The notes beneath the pieces were generated by a model. It was not told the origin of the DNA. It saw nothing but the letters and a program-made list of their open reading frames with translations, and made no database searches. A stretch of DNA of 64,000 nt from Chromobotia macracanthus (lineage: Eukaryota; Chordata; Actinopteri; Cypriniformes; Botiidae), in NCBI GenBank assembly GCA_036877525.1, contig JAZGTH010000072.1, forward strand, positions 5,174,001 through 5,238,000, read 5' to 3'. The position numbers and the translations under genes are program-made. This document shows positions 60,762 to 64,000 of this stretch, piece after piece (position 1 is the first letter of the stretch; each line of letters opens with the position of its first letter).

Positions 60762-61475
60762 CACTTTCATTTTTACTGGGTCGCAGTTGCACTGTCAGAA
60801 CTTTTAGCTTAATGACGGTGTTATGAAATGTTAAAGTTTAAGATTCATTACAAATATCCGCCAGTCTGATTTCTGAATATTGATTTCTTAATGTTGGGGA
60901 GAGTGTGTCGCCTGTAATAGTGGTTATGCCACAGAGCTCTTCTTTTTTGTTGTTTGCCTTGGTCCCTATTCAGATCTCTCACAAAGTTTATTTGTTATAA
61001 AAACTAATTGAGCTAACTAAAAATAAAACTAATTTAATTTTGAGACAAAATGGATTGTTTGGCTTGTCTGCCAATAATCAGAAGGTTTCCTAGAACATAA
61101 TGAAGCTTTCTCCAAAATTGTCCTTTCAAACCTAATGAAGGACAAATGCTTAAGATAAAAACTGTGTTGAAAGGTTTTTCTCTGAAGACATCTGTGTACA
61201 TCTGCTGAATGACTGAAGAACATTCATGAACATTTTAATGTCAGAGTGTTGGAGGTAATTAACCAGTGTTAACAAGGTGACCAGAAGCTAGTAAGCTGCC
61301 ATCTTAGATCAGTGACACTGTTCAGCTTAGGGGACATCTGTCAACTAGAGCTTTAAAGTTGTTAGATAAAACTAGTGATCTGTCAGATACAGATAATCAT
61401 TGTGTTCATGGTTAAACCCCTGCCATCCACCAGTGCTGACCGCGCCTGGACTTTGTAAGCAGAAACCTTGTGAAG

Positions 61476-63560
61476 ATGGCTAGTTCATTCACCAAAATGA
61501 TGTCCGGCCGCACTGCTGGCTTACTGATGGCGAGTCTCGGGGCTGGAGCTGCAGCTACCGGTTACCTAATGGGCGACAGCGCCACCCTGTCTGCAGAGCA
61601 GAGGACGAAACTGTACCCTCCCAGGTACCAAAGATTCACATATACATCCAGACTTTTACCAGCTCTGTCACTCACCACACTGCTAATTTATTAACCACAT
61701 CCAAATAAAATGCACGAGAGGGTAATCAAGTTTGCATTATCGAATGTACAGCACCCACAGGGGTGCAATTCGTTTCCATTCCATCAGTGTTAACTTGCAC
61801 CTGTTCAGTAGTGGAAAGAACATGATCAGGTCACGATGTACTGATGCTGAAGTGTCAGTAACCGTGTGAAAGGTAAAGGGGTGTGAATGTGAAACTTAAG
61901 AAGCTTATGTCCTGCACATCTTTTACCCTGATGGGTGCCAGAGATCAGATCAGATCAGTCTGAGATTTAAGCTCCTTGAAGAAGCAGTTAAGTGTTGCAG
62001 GCACGTTAGCATGTTGTTGCACAAATTTTTTATTGATTAAGAATCTTTCCTCGAAATATGCAGCAAAGGGGAGATCACTTCCAAGGAGTAATAGTGTTGC
62101 CCAGTAACAGAAGCTGAATGCAGACTGTGTTTCTCAACAGTGCTGATTACCCTGACCTTCGCAAACACAACAACTGTATGGCCAGTGCCCTGACACCAGC
62201 CATCTATGCCAAGCTGAGGGACAAGGTCACCCCAAACAACTGGACTCTTGACCAGTGCATCCAAACTGGTGTGGACAACCCCGGTCACCCCTTTATTAAG
62301 ACAGTGGGGATGGTTGCTGGAGATGAGGAGAGTTATGAGGTGCTGCGCTGGTTACCACACTCCACCATAAATAGAATAAACTACAGTAGCATTAACTGGC
62401 ATAAACCAGCTTGGACCATCATAGGAAACTCATGGTGGTCTAAGCTGGTCTTTTCAGCAGGATCTTAAAAATCTTAAAAATGATCTAAAAAATCTTAGGA
62501 TTTTAAAAATACAATAACCAAGCAATAATGTTAAAACAACATCTTAAAAACTGGATGTTTTAAACATTTCTCAAACTTTCAAAATATTATTTTTAACATG
62601 TTTGCTACTTAATGGAAACATCAGGTAAAAACATCCAAATCTGGAGAGACATCATCTCTGACTGTGTGCCATGTGATGTTGCAGATATTTGCTGATATCT
62701 TTGATCCCGTCATCAAAGACAGACACAATGGCTATGACCCGAGAACCATGAAGCACCCAACTGATCTGGATGCCTCCAAGGTGAATGTGTGTTCTTCATC
62801 TGTACATTCATAACAAGTTTTTCAGCTTTCCCATTAACTCAGTGCCGTTTCTCCTCAGATAACATCAGGCATGTTTGATGAGCGTTACGTCCTGTCCTCT
62901 CGTGTGCGTACGGGTCGCAGCATTCGTGGCCTCAGCCTGCCACCCGCCTGCAGCCGCTCGGAGCGTCGTGAGGTGGAGAGAGTGACGGTTCAGGCATTGG
63001 CAGGCCTGAAGGGAGACCTCTCTGGACGTTACTACAGCCTCACTGACATGACCGAACAAGAACAGCAGAGACTTATTGATGTGAGTCCAGTTCTTTCTCA
63101 CCTCTTAGATTTTAAGCTCTGAGATGTTTGGTTGATAATGCGGTTGTGTTGAACTGTGGTGATTCTGGACTTTCCCTCATGCTGGCATGGATCAGGAGCA
63201 TTTTCTCTTTGACAAGCCTGTGTCTCCTCTGCTCACTGCATCCGGGATGGCCAGAGACTGGCCTGATGCCCGTGGCATTTGGTAGGACTAAATAAAAAGG
63301 AAAAAACAAACTATGACCTCAGTACAAACCCTGCCAGCCCCTGGCATTGAGTTGAGAGTTTTGCTGTAGGGTGCATGTGACTCCAGACAATGTTTGCTGG
63401 CCTCTTTTTCCTTCATCTGTGATTCTCCTCCAGTTGCACCAACCTTTGTCTGCCTTTCTTCCTTCCTTTCCTAGGACCACTTCCTGTTTGACAAACCCGT
63501 GTCCCCCTTGTTGACATGTGCATTTATGGCCCGTGACTGGCCAGATGCAAGAGGCATCTG
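61476..63560 (+). CDS. ckmt2: CKMT2, sarcomeric mitochondrial creatine kinase (3' part outside window)
   Basis: Transfers phosphate between ATP and creatine in the mitochondrial intermembrane space of striated muscle. Exons seen: 61476-61624, 62141-62339, 62685-62780, 62859-63080, then either 63196-63281 or 63475-63560; the remaining exons, including the catalytic-Cys segment (CPSNLGTG in the family), lie beyond 64000. About 250 of roughly 420 residues are visible. The start ATG at 61476 begins a typical transit peptide (MASSFTKMMSGRTAGLL, Ala/Gly-rich to about 40). The mature part has SADYPDLRKHNNCMA, CIQTGVDNPGHPFIKTVG and the nucleotide-binding SSRVRTGRSIRG. It is CKMT2 rather than CKMT1 by MASxFxK..xGR, GYDPRTMKH and synteny with rasgrf2. 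An upstream in-frame GTG AAG is not taken as start. Confidence 0.93.
62490..62650 (+). repeat. Fragment related to the CCCAGCTAACA repeat family
   Basis: In ckmt2 intron 2. It shares ACTGGATGTTTTAAAC and CAAAATA..ATTT..TAACAT words with the interior of the element at 14495-14741, without recognisable ends. Preceded by a CATAAACCAGCTTGG segment of unknown origin. Confidence 0.4.
63196..63281 (+). CDS. ckmt2: ckmt2 alternative exon 5a
   Basis: 86-nt exon encoding EHFLFDKPVSPLLTASGMAR then DWPDARGIW. Acceptor GGCATGGATCAG (mediocre pyrimidine tract), donor TG/GTAGGA. It starts in phase 0 and ends in phase 2, identical to exon 5b 193 nt downstream. The LLxASGMARDW form resembles cytosolic creatine kinases (LLLASGMARDW) more than human CKMT2 (LLTCAGMARDW). 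The two Trp residues spaced by seven are the conserved pair of the creatine kinase family, one of which is at the dimer interface in mitochondrial isoforms. Confidence 0.8.
63475..63560 (+). CDS. ckmt2: ckmt2 alternative exon 5b
   Basis: 86-nt exon encoding DHFLFDKPVSPLLTCAFMAR then DWPDARGIW, with a very strong acceptor (CTTTCTTCCTTCCTTTCCTAG) and donor TG/GTAGGG. The leading Asp and the TCA residues match human CKMT2; Phe replaces the usual Gly before MARDW. It is a tandem duplicate of exon 5a, with the same length and phases. Confidence 0.85.
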
Positions 63561-63868
63561 GTAGGGCTTTAGAAAGTTACCAGAATGATTTGATTACCAT
63601 TTGAGAAGCTTACAAGTCACATGAGATATGAGGTAGCATGAGCTTGGGTAGCTAACAATATAAAGATATATAAACATAAAAATTCTCACATTTGCAAAGG
63701 CTTCCCATCAAATTGATTACATTGGAACTTAAATTTAATGTATGTCTGAATGCATGTCGTGAGATACTAATATAAGATACTAAAATGTTGATTTCATGAA
63801 CTACAATACAGCAAAACAAGTTCATCATTCATACATATGGGAAAGGGTTTTAATAAGAGTTCCTCTTT

Positions 63869-64000
63869 CCCAGCTAACAGAGAATGTTCTCAGAACGTTG
63901 GCTAATATTCTCTAAAAGTTGTCTCAAAGTTATCGAAAACATTCTTAGAAATGTTATAAAATGTTATAATGTTATAATGTTATAAAACTATATTTCCACG
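63869..64000 (+). mobile_element. MITE-like element, CCCAGCTAACA start (copy 3, cut by window end)
   Basis: Begins CCCAGCTAACAGAGAATGTT, continues with CTCAGAACGTTGGC and CTCTAAAAGTTGTC like the copy at 14495, then a short ATAATGTTATAA tandem run. The right end is outside the window. Confidence 0.65.

Larger units (their letters stand above)
58618..61475. other. rasgrf2 3'UTR, intergenic DNA and ckmt2 promoter side
   Basis: No coding gene seen. A four-copy 14-bp repeat (CAGGTTTTGTGCTT) lies at 59339-59393. AATAAA at 59772-59777 could end rasgrf2 transcripts. Candidate ckmt2 leader elements: TATTTAA at 59894-59900, a donor AACAG/GTAAAA at 60120/60121, and a MEF2-type CTATAAATAA at 60752-60761. 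Which of these is used cannot be decided from sequence. Confidence 0.45.

Noticed and set aside
61470..61475. Extending ckmt2 by GTG AAG upstream
   Set aside because: The ATG at 61476 gives MAS..F.K, as in human CKMT2; GTG initiation is not supported.
1..64000. tRNA, snoRNA, microRNA or rRNA genes
   Set aside because: No cloverleaf with A/B boxes, no paired C/D or H/ACA arrangement and no rRNA segment was recognised by eye; a covariance-model search could still find a small RNA.
1..64000. Autonomous transposon, retrovirus or other mobile coding genes
   Set aside because: No reverse transcriptase, integrase or transposase motif was seen in any open frame; only short non-coding MITE-like elements are present.

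Overview
The window is vertebrate nuclear DNA, almost certainly from a teleost and probably a cypriniform (carp/minnow-like) fish. It has AT-rich introns with GT-AG borders, dense short microsatellites, and several MITE-like interspersed repeats of kinds common in cyprinid genomes (ends such as GTTCACCCAAAAATG and GGTAACACTTTAC). All seven protein-coding genes are recognisable orthologues of human genes. I found no prokaryotic features, viral genes, CRISPR array or toxin genes.

Layout: (1) 79-3362, minus: ddx56, a nucleolar DEAD-box helicase, with its last exon(s) beyond the left edge. (2) 4023-9680, plus: ccar2 (DBC1), head-to-head with ddx56 across a short CpG-rich interval. (3) 11341-17999, plus: erap1, an ER-lumenal M1 aminopeptidase with all catalytic residues. 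(4) 21409-33778, plus: zfyve16 (endofin), an endosomal FYVE protein. (5) 36399-38027, minus: ankrd34b, with a single coding exon. (6) 42931-58617, plus: rasgrf2, a dual Ras/Rac exchange factor. (7) 61476 to the right edge, plus: ckmt2, sarcomeric mitochondrial creatine kinase, cut off by the window end.

I rebuilt each gene exon by exon from reading frame, splice sites and remembered similarity to the human proteins. All junctions are phase-consistent. The models give about 802 aa for ccar2, 935 for erap1, 1405 for zfyve16, 542 for ankrd34b and 1225 for rasgrf2. Genes 4 to 7 keep the order of human 5q14 (ZFYVE16-ANKRD34B-RASGRF2-CKMT2), but FAM151B, DHFR and MSH3, which lie among them in human, are absent. 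The genes are not a pathway; they are a syntenic block plus neighbours.

The most interesting points are unusual gene structures. ckmt2 carries two tandem versions of one 86-nt exon, encoding nearly the same peptide with mostly synonymous differences; their length and phase force mutually exclusive use. rasgrf2 contains a possible 93-nt in-frame cassette exon encoding a CPDC motif at the end of the REM domain. erap1 has one intron that only works with a GC-AG border. rasgrf2 also has a 13-copy, 31-bp minisatellite with a 93-bp higher-order period ending 24 nt before an exon. Novelty claims are inference, because no database could be searched.
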